A stretch of DNA of 36,917 nucleotides from Bacteroidota bacterium (GTDB taxonomy: Bacteria > Bacteroidota > Bacteroidia > Cytophagales > Thermoflexibacteraceae). Positions 16,078-23,839 of this stretch are shown here, in pieces. How positions within the stretch are numbered: the first letter of the stretch is position 1; each line of letters starts with the position of its first letter. The notes under the pieces were generated by a model that did no database searches, was not told where the DNA came from, and saw only the letters and a list, made by a program, of their open reading frames with translations. Location: contig RDXG01000208.1 of the NCBI GenBank assembly GCA_004292785.1, positions 1 to 36,917 on the forward strand, written 5' to 3'. A program made the position numbers and the translations under genes.

Positions 16078-16221
16078 AGTTTTTCTGAAAAAATTTAAAC
16101 AAAAATATAAAAAAAGATTGTAAGATTTTCAGAAATGAAAGAAAAAATTTGTGAAGGAAAATAAAAAATACTTCATTTGGAGAAAGTGGAAAAGTAGTAA
16201 AGGCTCTGATTATTGTAAGCC

Positions 16222-16827
16222 TTAACCAAAAATTTCTGTCAAATCGAGTTTGAAATTAGGCAAAATTTCCTGATCTTGCAAAGGAACATTGAAACTATTT
16301 TCTTTCATTTCGCAATTTTGTTTGTAGGTAAAATAGACTCTTTTTTTAGGGTAAAGCAGCCAGCCCAAACGCACTCCGTTTTTCAGATATTGGATCATTT
16401 TTTCTTGTGCTATACTCAAAGAATCGGTTTTTGACATCAATTCTAAAGCCATATCAGGAGAAACAATGACAATTTTTTCTCCAATATCTCCTAATTGGTT
16501 TAGAATTTCATGGCGAATAAACATCACATCAGGACTTTTCAAAGACAAATCAGGCAAGCGAATCTCTCCACTTGACTCAAAAATTTCGCCTAATTTTTCT
16601 TTCTCATTCCAAAGATCAAATCGGGTGGCAAGTTTCAAATTTGCCTTGCTAGTTTTTAAAAGAGTTCCCATATTAATTACTAATTTAGTTTTTCCAATGG
16701 TTTCAAATTTTAGGTTTGGATTGTTTTTTTCCAAACGTTTTATGTGTTTATCAGACAAAAATTTAACAATTCCTGTCAAATCAATGATGATCGGAAAAAT
16801 GCCATCGTCTTCAATTTGTTGGTTCAT
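16222..16827 (-). CDS. Uma2-family (DUF820) putative PD-(D/E)XK endonuclease
   Basis: 201 residues. The core SSGEIRLPDLSLKSPDVMFI, then VIVSPDMALELMSKTDSL and YLKNGVRLGWLLYPKKRVYFTY is the DUF820/Uma2 pattern (D in SPDV, E in ALELMS as candidate metal ligands). These proteins have the restriction-endonuclease fold but their biological role is mostly undetermined; they are numerous in some Bacteroidota and cyanobacteria. It stands alone in its interval. About 140 bases of AT-rich DNA with no recognisable signal separate it from tsaE. Confidence 0.8.
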   Translation of the reverse strand: MNQQIEDDGIFPIIIDLTGIVKFLSDKHIKRLEKNNPNLKFETIGKTKLVINMGTLLKTSKANLKLATRFDLWNEKEKLGEIFESSGEIRLPDLSLKSPDVMFIRHEILNQLGDIGEKIVIVSPDMALELMSKTDSLSIAQEKMIQYLKNGVRLGWLLYPKKRVYFTYKQNCEMKENSFNVPLQDQEILPNFKLDLTEIFG

Positions 16828-16854
16828 ATTTATCGAAATTTAGTTTAAAATTAA

Positions 16855-16888
16855 ACGTTGGCAATGGTCTGATGACCTTGCCAAACGT
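16855..16888. repeat. bulged-hairpin intergenic repeat, copy 1
   Basis: A 14-bp stem with a GGTC/GACC top, GGCAA/TTGCC middle and ACGTT/AACGT base, loop TGAT, and single-base bulges T at 16865 and A at 16885. It starts 11 bases beyond the fabI stop codon on the minus strand. A second copy with the same architecture lies at 25257-25290; see findings. Confidence 0.65.
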
Positions 16889-16899
16889 GCAATGAAAAT

Positions 16900-17709
16900 C
16901 TATTTTGCCAAAGCCTGCATCATTTCTTCGGTCATTCCTACGGAAGAAAAACCACCGTCATGAAACAAGTTTTGCATGGTTACTTTTTTGGTTAAATCGG
17001 AAAATAAAGTCAAAATATAGTCTGCACATTCGTCTGCGCTTGCGTTTCCGAGTGGCGACATATTTTCTGCATACTTCATAAACAAGTCAAAACCTACGAT
17101 TCCTGTGCCTGCGGTGGTTGGAGTTGGTGATTGGGAAATGGTATTTACCCTAATTTTTTTTGTTCTTCCCAAATGATAACCGTAGCTTCTAGCAATGGAT
17201 TCGAGCATGGCTTTTGCGTCTGCCATGTCGCCATAATCGGGCAAAGTGCGTTGTGCAGCAATGTAGGAAAGTGCCAAAATAGATGCTCCGTTGTTGAAAG
17301 CGTCTAGTTTTTCGCCTGTTTGCATAAATTTATGAAAAGAAATTGCCGAAATATCTAGCGTTTGCTGTAACCACTGATAATTGAGGTCATTGTAGGCTTT
17401 TTTCTTGCGAACATTCGGACTCATGCCAATAGAATGTAGCAAAAAATCTATTTTCCCGCCCATTTTATCTTGTGCTTTTTTGTATAAATCCTCGATATTT
17501 TCTACTACGGTGGCGTCTGCGGGAATGACTACAGTTTCACAAATTTGTGCTAATTCGTTAATTTTGCCCATTCTCATGGCAACAGGTGCGTTAGAAAGCA
17601 CAAATTCTGCGCCTTCCTCTTTGGCTTTGAGTGCCACTTTCCAAGCAATAGAGTTTTCGTCTAAAGCTCCTGTAATGATTCCTTTTTTTCCTTTGAGTAA
17701 CTGATACAT
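16900..17709 (-). CDS. fabI: enoyl-[acyl-carrier-protein] reductase (NADH) FabI
   Basis: 269 residues, usual length. GIITGALDENSIAW (10-23) is the FabI NAD-binding opening, LLHSIGMSP (90-98) the cofactor-contact loop, and Tyr149 (SYIAAQRTLPDY), Tyr159 and Lys166 correspond to E. coli Tyr146, Tyr156 and Lys163. INTISQSPTPTTAGTGI-type sequence marks the substrate loop. It carries out the last reduction of each fatty acid elongation cycle in the cytoplasm. Tyr and the loop are intact, so it is expected to be active and triclosan-binding in the usual way. Transcribed alone, with a structured repeat after its stop. Confidence 0.95.
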   Translation of the reverse strand: MYQLLKGKKGIITGALDENSIAWKVALKAKEEGAEFVLSNAPVAMRMGKINELAQICETVVIPADATVVENIEDLYKKAQDKMGGKIDFLLHSIGMSPNVRKKKAYNDLNYQWLQQTLDISAISFHKFMQTGEKLDAFNNGASILALSYIAAQRTLPDYGDMADAKAMLESIARSYGYHLGRTKKIRVNTISQSPTPTTAGTGIVGFDLFMKYAENMSPLGNASADECADYILTLFSDLTKKVTMQNLFHDGGFSSVGMTEEMMQALAK

Positions 17710-18170
17710 ACGGGTTTTTCGTTAAATTTTTGGCGCAATTTAAGCTAAAAAACTCGTTTTTATACTTTTTCCTTTTGAATTAATTTTTGAAAAATTGAGT
17801 AAAAATGAATTAGAAATTTGAATAATTTTTCTTAAATCCATAAAATTGCCTTTTAAATAAGCCTACATTTTCTATTTTTTTGAAATTTTTATAAAAAATA
17901 GCTAAAAAATATTTCTTATTTTCAATAATTTATATTTTTTTATAAAAATTAGGTTAAAAATAATGCCAAGCCTATTTTTTGTATTTCTTTGTCTAATAAA
18001 AAATTGTTTTTTATTGATATAGGATTAAAAAAAGACCTACTTTTTTATTTTTTTTATAATTTTTAATATATTAGGTTAAAAAAATAACAAAAAAAATATA
18101 AAAACATTGCAATATTTGAAAATTAGGTTTACATTTGCATCATCAATTTGATAAATATAAAAAACGATCC
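17710..18170. other. AT-rich regulatory interval upstream of the PII/amtB genes
   Basis: About 460 bases of very AT-rich DNA without a credible gene. It holds the glnK-type promoter near its right end and three copies of ATTAGGTT at 17948, 18070 and 18122, the last overlapping the promoter spacer. Other short echoes (AGGATTAAAAA, AGCCTATTTT) are less clear. The left end should contain the fabI promoter on the minus strand, which I could not resolve. Confidence 0.5.
18107..18137 (+). promoter_or_regulatory. Bacteroidota-type promoter for the PII/amtB operon
   Basis: TTG at 18107-18109, a 20-base spacer, then TACATTTG at 18130-18137, an exact TAnnTTTG -7 element. The PII ATG is at 18171. Confidence 0.65.
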
Positions 18171-18503
18171 ATGAAAAAATTAGAAATTTATGTTCGTTCT
18201 TCTAAAATGGAAGACTTAAAAAAGGAATTGCATGACATTAATGTCAATTTCCTTATTTTTTCTGATGTAAAAGCATACGGCAAAAACCACGACAAGCATT
18301 ATCGCGGTCAGGCTTATGTTGATGACGTGGTAAAAAAAGTAAAACTAGAAGTCGTTATTTCTGACGATATGCTAGAAAAAACCATCGAAACCGTCATGAA
18401 AGTGGCTAGAACAGGCGACATCGGAGACGGGAAAATTGTGGTACAAAGCGTTGAAAGGGTTTACCGCATCAGAACAGGCGAAACCGATATTAATGCACTT
18501 TAA
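18171..18503 (+). CDS. PII-family nitrogen regulatory protein
   Basis: 110 residues from ATG 18171; an in-frame start at 18135 overlaps the promoter and is rejected. It matches GlnB/GlnK: a T-loop with HYRGQAYVDDVV (Tyr49 at the position of the uridylylated Tyr51), the B-loop TGDIGDGKI (82-89) for ATP/ADP binding, and the C-terminal VERVYRIRTGETD. The region before the T-loop tyrosine is about two residues shorter than in E. coli GlnB. Placed 35 bases before an ammonium transporter, it is best regarded as the GlnK-type partner that plugs AmtB when nitrogen is plentiful. Confidence 0.9.
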   Translation: MKKLEIYVRSSKMEDLKKELHDINVNFLIFSDVKAYGKNHDKHYRGQAYVDDVVKKVKLEVVISDDMLEKTIETVMKVARTGDIGDGKIVVQSVERVYRIRTGETDINAL

Positions 18504-18538
18504 TTACATAAAATTTTTCACTTTCTAAATCTATAACT

Positions 18539-19774
18539 ATGGAAGATACACTATTTACTATACATAACCTTTGGATGATGATTGCGACTTCAATGGTTTT
18601 TATCATGCATTTGGGTTTTGCTTCTTTGGAGGCAGGTTTGACTCGTTCCAAAAATACGGTCAATATTTTGTTCAAAAATACAATGGTGCCTGCGGTTGGC
18701 TTATTAATGTATGCCATTGTTGGTTTTAGTTTGATGTATCCAGGAAAAGATTTTGCTGGAGCTTGGTTTGGTTTTAGTGGTTTTGGCGTAAATCCACCAG
18801 CCAACGCACTTACGCCTGCTTATAATGCAGGTTATACTTATTGGACAGATTTTATTTTTCAAGCTATGTTTGCTGCAACAGCCGTAACCATCATTTCTGG
18901 TGCAGTTGCAGAACGAATCAAATTATTCACTTTTTTGATTTTTGCAGTATTTTATGCAGGTTTTTGCTATCCTGTGGTTGGAATGTGGAAATGGGGAGGC
19001 GGATTTTTGCAAGCACTTGCTACTCCTTTCTACGATTTTGCAGGTTCGTCTATTGTTCACTCGGTTGGAGGTTGGGGGGCTTTGGCAGGAGCTATTGTTT
19101 TAGGACCTAGAATTGGCAAATACAAAAAAGATGGAGTTATTCCGATCCCTGGTCATAATATGCCTTTGGCTACAACAGGTGTATTTTTGTTATGGTTTGG
19201 CTGGTTTGGTTTTAATGGTGGATCGGTGCTTTCTGCTAATCCTGGTATAGTTTCTTTGGTTTTTGTAACTACTTCTATAGCTGCTGCAGCGGGTGCGATG
19301 GGTGCTTTTATTGCTTCCTATGCACTTTTCAAAACCAATGATTTGACGATGGTTTTGAACGGAATTTTGGCAGGTTTGGTATCCATTACCGCAGGTGCAG
19401 ATCAAATGTCGGTAGGAAGTTCGGCTATTATTGGGTTTATTGGTGGAGTGTTAGCTGTTTTTGCAGTTTTGGCATTAGACAAACTCAAAATTGATGATCC
19501 TGTGGGAGCAATTCCTGTACATTTGGGTTGTGGAATTTGGGGAACTTTGGCAGTAGGTATTTTTGGAAATTTGGCAGGCGGAGCGCAAATTATGAGCCAG
19601 TTGATTGGCATTGGCGTAATTGGGGCGTTTTGTTTTGCTGTTTCTTTTGGAGCTTTCTTTTTGTTGAATAAAACTATGGGACTTAGAGTTTCTGAAACCG
19701 AAGAAGTAGAAGGCTTAGACATTAATGAGCATGGAATGCGCTCATATTCAGATTTTGTGGTGAATGAGGATTAA
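18539..19774 (+). CDS. amtB: ammonium transporter
   Basis: 411 residues, about 11 membrane helices, trimeric inner-membrane channel. Family signatures are present: FQAMFAATAVTIISGAVAER (Phe-gate region), YDFAGSSIVHSVGGWGALAGA (the conserved Asp and first pore His), and GAIPVHLGCGIWGTLAVG (second pore His). No signal peptide is evident before the first helix (DTLFTIHNLWMMIATS). It is co-transcribed with the PII gene and ends just before a strong terminator. The cytoplasmic C-terminal tail (ETEEVEGLDINEHG) is the usual docking region for PII. Confidence 0.95.
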   Translation: MEDTLFTIHNLWMMIATSMVFIMHLGFASLEAGLTRSKNTVNILFKNTMVPAVGLLMYAIVGFSLMYPGKDFAGAWFGFSGFGVNPPANALTPAYNAGYTYWTDFIFQAMFAATAVTIISGAVAERIKLFTFLIFAVFYAGFCYPVVGMWKWGGGFLQALATPFYDFAGSSIVHSVGGWGALAGAIVLGPRIGKYKKDGVIPIPGHNMPLATTGVFLLWFGWFGFNGGSVLSANPGIVSLVFVTTSIAAAAGAMGAFIASYALFKTNDLTMVLNGILAGLVSITAGADQMSVGSSAIIGFIGGVLAVFAVLALDKLKIDDPVGAIPVHLGCGIWGTLAVGIFGNLAGGAQIMSQLIGIGVIGAFCFAVSFGAFFLLNKTMGLRVSETEEVEGLDINEHGMRSYSDFVVNED

Positions 19775-19806
19775 AATTAATGATTAGACTGTGTTTAGGT
19801 GTTGTC

Positions 19807-19839
19807 AAGGATCATCAGACTTTTAGTTTGATGATCCTT
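19807..19839. terminator. bidirectional terminator between amtB and the glycosyltransferase gene
   Basis: An 11-bp stem (AAGGATCATCA at 19807-19817 with TGATGATCCTT at 19829-19839) lies between the convergent genes; T residues follow on the plus strand. Confidence 0.75.
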
Positions 19840-19842
19840 TTA

Positions 19843-20868
19843 TTATGCCAACAAATCCTCCACCGCCAAAATCACTTGCGAGGCAGCAATTTTTTGCATA
19901 CAATCGAAATGACCTTTGGGGCAAGCATTTTTTCCGTTGTGGGTACAAGGTCGACAAGGAACATCAGCCTGAACTGCCTTACTTTTGCTTTCCAAAGGAA
20001 AATAACCCAACTCTTCGGTGGTAGAACCAAAAATTCCAACCACAGGTGTTTTTTGACTTTGTGCCAAGTGCATCATTCCAGTATCGTTGCAAACTAAGGC
20101 TACACTATTTTTTAACAAAACTGCCGATTCCAACAAATTGGTTTTTCCTGCCAAATTTATGGCTTTTGACTGCATTTTTGACCGTACTTCTTCGCAAATT
20201 TCGATGTCAGCTTTTCCGCCCAAAAGTACAATTTCGTATTTTTTGGCAAAATGATCGGCTACTTTTGCAAAACCATCAGAAAGCCATTTTTTTGTGTTTG
20301 CACTCGCCGCAGGACAAATGGCTAAAATTGGTTTTTGGTTTTTATATCCTTGATTTTCAATAATTTGCAAATAATTTTGATTTTCTTTTTCACTAAAAAA
20401 TATTTCTGTTCCTTGATCGTCATCAATAATATTTGCCACAGAAACGGCATCAAAATAATGCAAATATACTTTTTTGATCGGTTTTGGATAAAGATTTATT
20501 TTGAACAAAATCAATAAAGTTCTGTACCAATATTGTTTGGAATAATTGGTGATCAATTTGGCATTTGAGAAAAAAACAAGGTAACGGCTACGCAAATTTT
20601 TATGTAAATCGATGATCCAATCGTATTTTTGGGCTTGAATTTGATTTTTTAATTCGTTTAAACCCTTGATTTTCAGATTTTTATCAAATTTAATAATTTT
20701 GTTGATCTGCAAATTGTATTTGAGCAAATCCGAAAATTCGGTTTTTACCAAAAAATCTATTTCTGCCTCTGGAAATTGCTTTCTCACAGCGCGAATCAAT
20801 GGCGTAGTGAGAATAATGTCGCCAATCGAACTCAAACGAATGATTAATATTTTTTTAGGATGGATCAT
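19843..20868 (-). CDS. glycosyltransferase family 9 (heptosyltransferase-like)
   Basis: 341 residues from the ATG at 20868. The N-terminus ILIIRLSSIGDIILTTPLIRAVRKQF is the GT9 opening, and the C-terminal half has LVCNDTGMMHLAQSQKTPVVGIFGST, the ADP-heptose-binding segment. A late Cys cluster (CRPCTHNGKNACPKGHFDC) is common in this family. It should transfer a heptose or similar sugar to the lipopolysaccharide core at the cytoplasmic face of the inner membrane. Its start overlaps the end of the yigZ-like gene by 14 bases. Confidence 0.88.
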   Translation of the reverse strand: MIHPKKILIIRLSSIGDIILTTPLIRAVRKQFPEAEIDFLVKTEFSDLLKYNLQINKIIKFDKNLKIKGLNELKNQIQAQKYDWIIDLHKNLRSRYLVFFSNAKLITNYSKQYWYRTLLILFKINLYPKPIKKVYLHYFDAVSVANIIDDDQGTEIFFSEKENQNYLQIIENQGYKNQKPILAICPAASANTKKWLSDGFAKVADHFAKKYEIVLLGGKADIEICEEVRSKMQSKAINLAGKTNLLESAVLLKNSVALVCNDTGMMHLAQSQKTPVVGIFGSTTEELGYFPLESKSKAVQADVPCRPCTHNGKNACPKGHFDCMQKIAASQVILAVEDLLA

Positions 20869-21475
20869 CAATGACCAAGTTTTTTATTTTTTCGAACTGT
20901 TTTTGCACTTTTTCGACCAAACTTTCTCTAATTTCCAAAATTATTTGGCAATCATTATCAAATTTTTGCGAAATCATTTGCAAATCGTTTTCTTTCATGA
21001 TTTTCATGACTTCGTTCATTTGCAAATATTCAAAAAAAATTCTCATTTTTTTGCAAACAATTTTTTCAACAATTAGGGCGTTTGCCAAACATTCAGAAGC
21101 AGAAGTTTTATAAGCATTTACCAAGCCCGCTGCTCCAAGTTTTGTTCCACCATAATATCTGACGACTACGACCAGAATATTGGTCAATTTTTTGGACTTA
21201 ATTTGGTTCAAAATGGGCATTCCTGCCGTTCCGTTGGGTTCTCCGTCATCACTTTGGCGTTTGATTCCGAGATTTCTGCCAAGTGCATAGGCAAAACAAT
21301 GGTGGGTAGCATCAAAAAACTGTTTTCGCAAATCTGCGAGCAATTCTTTTGCCTCTGTTTCGCTAGAAATTGGGGAAGCAAATGCCAAAAACTTGCTTCC
21401 CTTTTCTTTATAAACGGCTTCTGTAGCAGATTCGATGGTTAAAAAAGTATCTGAAAAAAGAAAAGAATTTTGCAT
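20855..21475 (-). CDS. YigZ/IMPACT-family protein
   Basis: 206 residues. The IMPACT N-terminal domain is typical: KEKGSKFLAFASPISS, HHCFAYALG, RQSDDGEPNGTAGMPIL, VVVVRYYGGTKLGAAGLVNAY. The C-terminal part matches the DUF1949 ferredoxin-like domain. The molecular role of bacterial YigZ is not settled; the eukaryotic relative IMPACT modulates the Gcn2 stress kinase. It lies 17 bases after the beta-helix gene and overlaps the glycosyltransferase gene, so the three are one transcript. Confidence 0.9.
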   Translation of the reverse strand: MQNSFLFSDTFLTIESATEAVYKEKGSKFLAFASPISSETEAKELLADLRKQFFDATHHCFAYALGRNLGIKRQSDDGEPNGTAGMPILNQIKSKKLTNILVVVVRYYGGTKLGAAGLVNAYKTSASECLANALIVEKIVCKKMRIFFEYLQMNEVMKIMKENDLQMISQKFDNDCQIILEIRESLVEKVQKQFEKIKNLVIDDPS

Positions 21476-21492
21476 TGGGTTGTTTTTTAATC

Positions 21493-22332
21493 CTAATTTT
21501 CAAACTCTTTTTTCCTAAACAAATTGCTTTCCATTTTGGTGTTGTTGAGTTTCAAAACGCCCATTTTGTTTGCCAAATAATCCAAAGAATTGAATTTGAC
21601 AAGGCAATTATTAAGCGTTATTGGCTCGTTTCCTTGCACATTAAACAGTTTTTGAGAAGAATAATCACTCGCTTCGCTACGGTTATCTTTGATGATACAA
21701 AAGTTAAAAACCACGTTTTTACAGTTGTTAAAGTCAAAAATATCCAAATTACTGTTGGCAACAAAATTGCAATCGTTAAAAATTACATCATTTGTGGCTT
21801 GCATATAAATAGCACCGTAAGTACAACTTCTGATGGTTGTTTTTTCGCAAAGAACATTGCTCGTTCCCTCAAAACTTTCGATTCCATAAGTGCCACTGCC
21901 GTACAAAACCGAATTTTTGACCGTAAAATTCTTAGTACCTTTCAAACCTACTACTGCCCCCATACAATATCCTTTCGAAGCTCCATGACCAATTTCAACA
22001 TTGTCCAAAATAATATTGTTACAATCTATAAATTTGATTACAGTTGCATATTCGTCATTATCCAAAACCAATTCCGCAGGAAATTTTCCAATGCCTTTGA
22101 TGGTCAAATTAGAAATATTTTTGACGTAAAATCCTGAACCGTCTGTTTGAGTTTCTGGCTGGCTGTGCGAATTTAGGCTATACAAACCATATTCCATCTC
22201 GATGATCGTGTTCGAAGCGATGGCTTTTACAAACTCATCAGCAGTTCGTACTTTCACAATATTTTGCTTTTGAGCATAAGCAAAAGAAATAAAAAAGCTC
22301 AAAAAAATTGATAAAAATAATTGTTTTTTCAT
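21493..22332 (-). CDS. secreted right-handed beta-helix protein
   Basis: 279 residues, signal peptide 1-20 (ending YAQK). The rest is made of short repeats such as NLTIKGIGKF, NIILDNVEIGHG, NFTVKNSVLYGSG, NVLCEKTTIRS, DVIFNDCNFVAN, NVVFNFCIIKDN, which is the periodicity of a parallel beta-helix of the pectate-lyase/NosD kind. Such proteins bind or cleave polysaccharide or act as envelope scaffolds. No catalytic residues are identified. First gene of the minus-strand unit ending at the glycosyltransferase. Confidence 0.75.
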   Translation of the reverse strand: MKKQLFLSIFLSFFISFAYAQKQNIVKVRTADEFVKAIASNTIIEMEYGLYSLNSHSQPETQTDGSGFYVKNISNLTIKGIGKFPAELVLDNDEYATVIKFIDCNNIILDNVEIGHGASKGYCMGAVVGLKGTKNFTVKNSVLYGSGTYGIESFEGTSNVLCEKTTIRSCTYGAIYMQATNDVIFNDCNFVANSNLDIFDFNNCKNVVFNFCIIKDNRSEASDYSSQKLFNVQGNEPITLNNCLVKFNSLDYLANKMGVLKLNNTKMESNLFRKKEFEN

Positions 22333-22391
22333 TTTTTTAGAAATTTAAAATTCAGTACAAAAAAATTAATAAAGATGTAAATATAAAAAAT

Positions 22392-23441
22392 TTATGAATG
22401 ATAAAGTTGCAACGCAGCAATTAATTCTTTATTTTCTTGAGCAGTTCCCACCGAAATCCGCAAACACCCTTCGCACAAAGCCACTTTTGACCGATCTCGA
22501 ACAATAATTTGCTTTTCAACCAAAAAATCATAGACTTTTTTGCCGTTTTCGGTTTTGATCAACAAATAATTTGCATCAGAAGGATAGACTTTTTTAACCA
22601 CTGAAATTTTGCCCAATTCTTCTGTCAATATTTTTTTTTGCTTGATAATTTCTGCCACCATTTCATTTTTTGCGTCTTCGCTAAACAAAGATTGCAAAAC
22701 GATTTGTTGCGTGAGTTGGCTAATGTTGTAAGGTGGTTTGACTTTGTTGATCAAAGCAATGATTTCAGGGTTCGAAAACGCCATGCCAAGTCGCAAAGCA
22801 GCCAATCCCCAAGCCTTCGAAAAAGTTTGCAAAACGATCAAATTTGGATATTTTTCCAAAGAATTTGTCCAACTTTCTTCCCCAGAAAAGTCGATGTAAG
22901 CCTCGTCGATCACTACAATTCCTTTGAAATTTTGCAACAATTTTTCGATGGAATTTCTGTTTAACAAATTTCCAGAAGGATTATTTGGCGAACAAACAAA
23001 CAATAATTTGGTATTTTGGTCGGCAGCAGCCAATACTTTTTCTGTATCTATCTGAAAATCAGGCGTTAAATTGATTTTTTTGATTGCAACGCAATTAATA
23101 TTTGCACTCACTTCATACATTCCATAAGTTGGAGGCATGGTGATGATGTTGTCTTGATTTGGGTTACAAAAAACTCTAAAAAGTAAGTCTATTGCTTCGT
23201 CGCTGCCGTTTCCCAAAAAAATTTGGGCAGGTTTTACATTTTTTATTAGGGCAAGTTTTTCTTTTAATTTGTGTTGATAAGGATCGGGATAACGATTAAA
23301 ATTGCTTGCGCCCGCAGAGCCGAGTGGGTTTTCGTTGGCATCTAAAAAAACTCCTTCTGTGCCAGAATATTCGTCTCTAGCAGAAGAATAAGGTTGTAAA
23401 GCCAAAATATGTGGTCTTACTAAGGATTTGATCTTGCTCAT
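22392..23441 (-). CDS. hisC: histidinol-phosphate aminotransferase
   Basis: 349 residues from the ATG whose first base is 23441 (MSKIKSLVRP). The frame stays open a further 25 codons upstream to 23516, but the family's N-terminus matches the inner Met. Signatures: VFLDANENPLG, GNGSDEAIDLL, PPTYGMYE, CSPNNPSG, IDEAYIDF, the PLP lysine Lys209 in TFSKAWGLAALRLG, and the C-terminal CLRISVGTAQEN. It makes L-histidinol phosphate in histidine biosynthesis. The other his genes are not nearby, so a broader transaminase role is possible. Confidence 0.88.
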   Translation of the reverse strand: MSKIKSLVRPHILALQPYSSARDEYSGTEGVFLDANENPLGSAGASNFNRYPDPYQHKLKEKLALIKNVKPAQIFLGNGSDEAIDLLFRVFCNPNQDNIITMPPTYGMYEVSANINCVAIKKINLTPDFQIDTEKVLAAADQNTKLLFVCSPNNPSGNLLNRNSIEKLLQNFKGIVVIDEAYIDFSGEESWTNSLEKYPNLIVLQTFSKAWGLAALRLGMAFSNPEIIALINKVKPPYNISQLTQQIVLQSLFSEDAKNEMVAEIIKQKKILTEELGKISVVKKVYPSDANYLLIKTENGKKVYDFLVEKQIIVRDRSKVALCEGCLRISVGTAQENKELIAALQLYHS

Positions 23442-23475
23442 TTTCTGTTTTTTGCGCAAATTAGTAATTTTTTGC

Positions 23476-23505
23476 TTTGTTTGGAAAGAATTGGAAACAT
23501 ATTTG
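23476..23505 (+). promoter_or_regulatory. candidate promoter facing the tRNA-like element
   Basis: TTTG at 23476-23479, an 18-base spacer and CATATTTG at 23498-23505, matching the TAnnTTTG -7 element except for C in place of the first T. Nothing else on the plus strand begins here except the tRNA-like element at 23540. Confidence 0.3.
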
Positions 23506-23539
23506 TACAACAACACTAAATTAGTAATTTTTTAAACAT

Positions 23540-23602
23540 TGCAGGGGCAGGCGCAAACGGCAATAAACCGTTCAATCAAAGGTTCGAATCCTTGCCTTGC
23601 GA
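23540..23602 (+). ncRNA. tRNA-like element lacking a D-arm (possible degenerate tRNA or small RNA)
   Basis: A 63-nt fold can be drawn directly: a 7-bp acceptor-like stem (TGCAGGG at 23540-23546 with CCTTGCG at 23595-23601, two G-U pairs), a 9-nt connector, a 5-bp stem AACGG/CCGTT with a 7-nt loop CAATAAA, a 5-nt variable region, and a T-arm with loop TTCGAAT. The connector is too short for a D-arm and the anticodon-like loop lacks U33; the T-stem has one A-G mismatch. No CCA is encoded (ACAAAA follows). It could be a decayed tRNA, an attachment-site remnant, or a tRNA-mimicking RNA. A terminator 11 bases downstream argues that it is transcribed. Confidence 0.4.
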
Positions 23603-23612
23603 CAAAATATTC

Positions 23613-23651
23613 AAGTCAAACTTTGATTTTCAAGCTTTGACTTATTTTTTT
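23613..23651 (+). terminator. terminator after the tRNA-like element
   Basis: An 8-bp stem (AAGTCAAA at 23613-23620 with TTTGACTT at 23636-23643) is followed by ATTTTTTT at 23644-23651. The T-run follows only on the plus strand, on which no protein gene ends here. Confidence 0.6.
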
Positions 23652-23728
23652 GTGCAAATTTCAAGCAATTCAAATGAATATTTGAAGGCATAATTTTAAA
23701 ATTTATCACCAATTTCTTTATAAAAAAA

Positions 23729-23824
23729 TTGCACGATAATTTTCATGCACTTTTAGTAGGCGCATCGCTTTGGACTTTGCGCCATAAGAGAAGTATGCGT
23801 GAATTGACCATGCAATTTGTGCAA
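23729..23824. repeat. 96-bp imperfect inverted repeat with an internal hairpin
   Basis: The segment begins TTGCAC and ends GTGCAA; the arms continue with partial pairing (AATTTTCATG near 23740 against CATGCAATTT near 23810). Inside is a 6-bp hairpin GGCGCA/TGCGCC at 23759-23764 and 23778-23783. Unusually GC-rich and structured for the region. No start codon supports a protein. Could be a small structured RNA or a miniature-element remnant. Confidence 0.35.
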
Positions 23825-23839
23825 AAATAGGAAAAAAAA

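Noticed and set aside
23442-23516. N-terminal extension of HisC
   Set aside because: The extension does not resemble HisC and overlaps the 16-bp repeat and candidate promoter; the ATG at 23441 matches the family start.
23650-23831. Open frames on both strands through the structured spacer before the protease gene
   Set aside because: Each is short, lacks a convincing start and overlaps the inverted-repeat element; base pairing explains the unusual composition better than coding.
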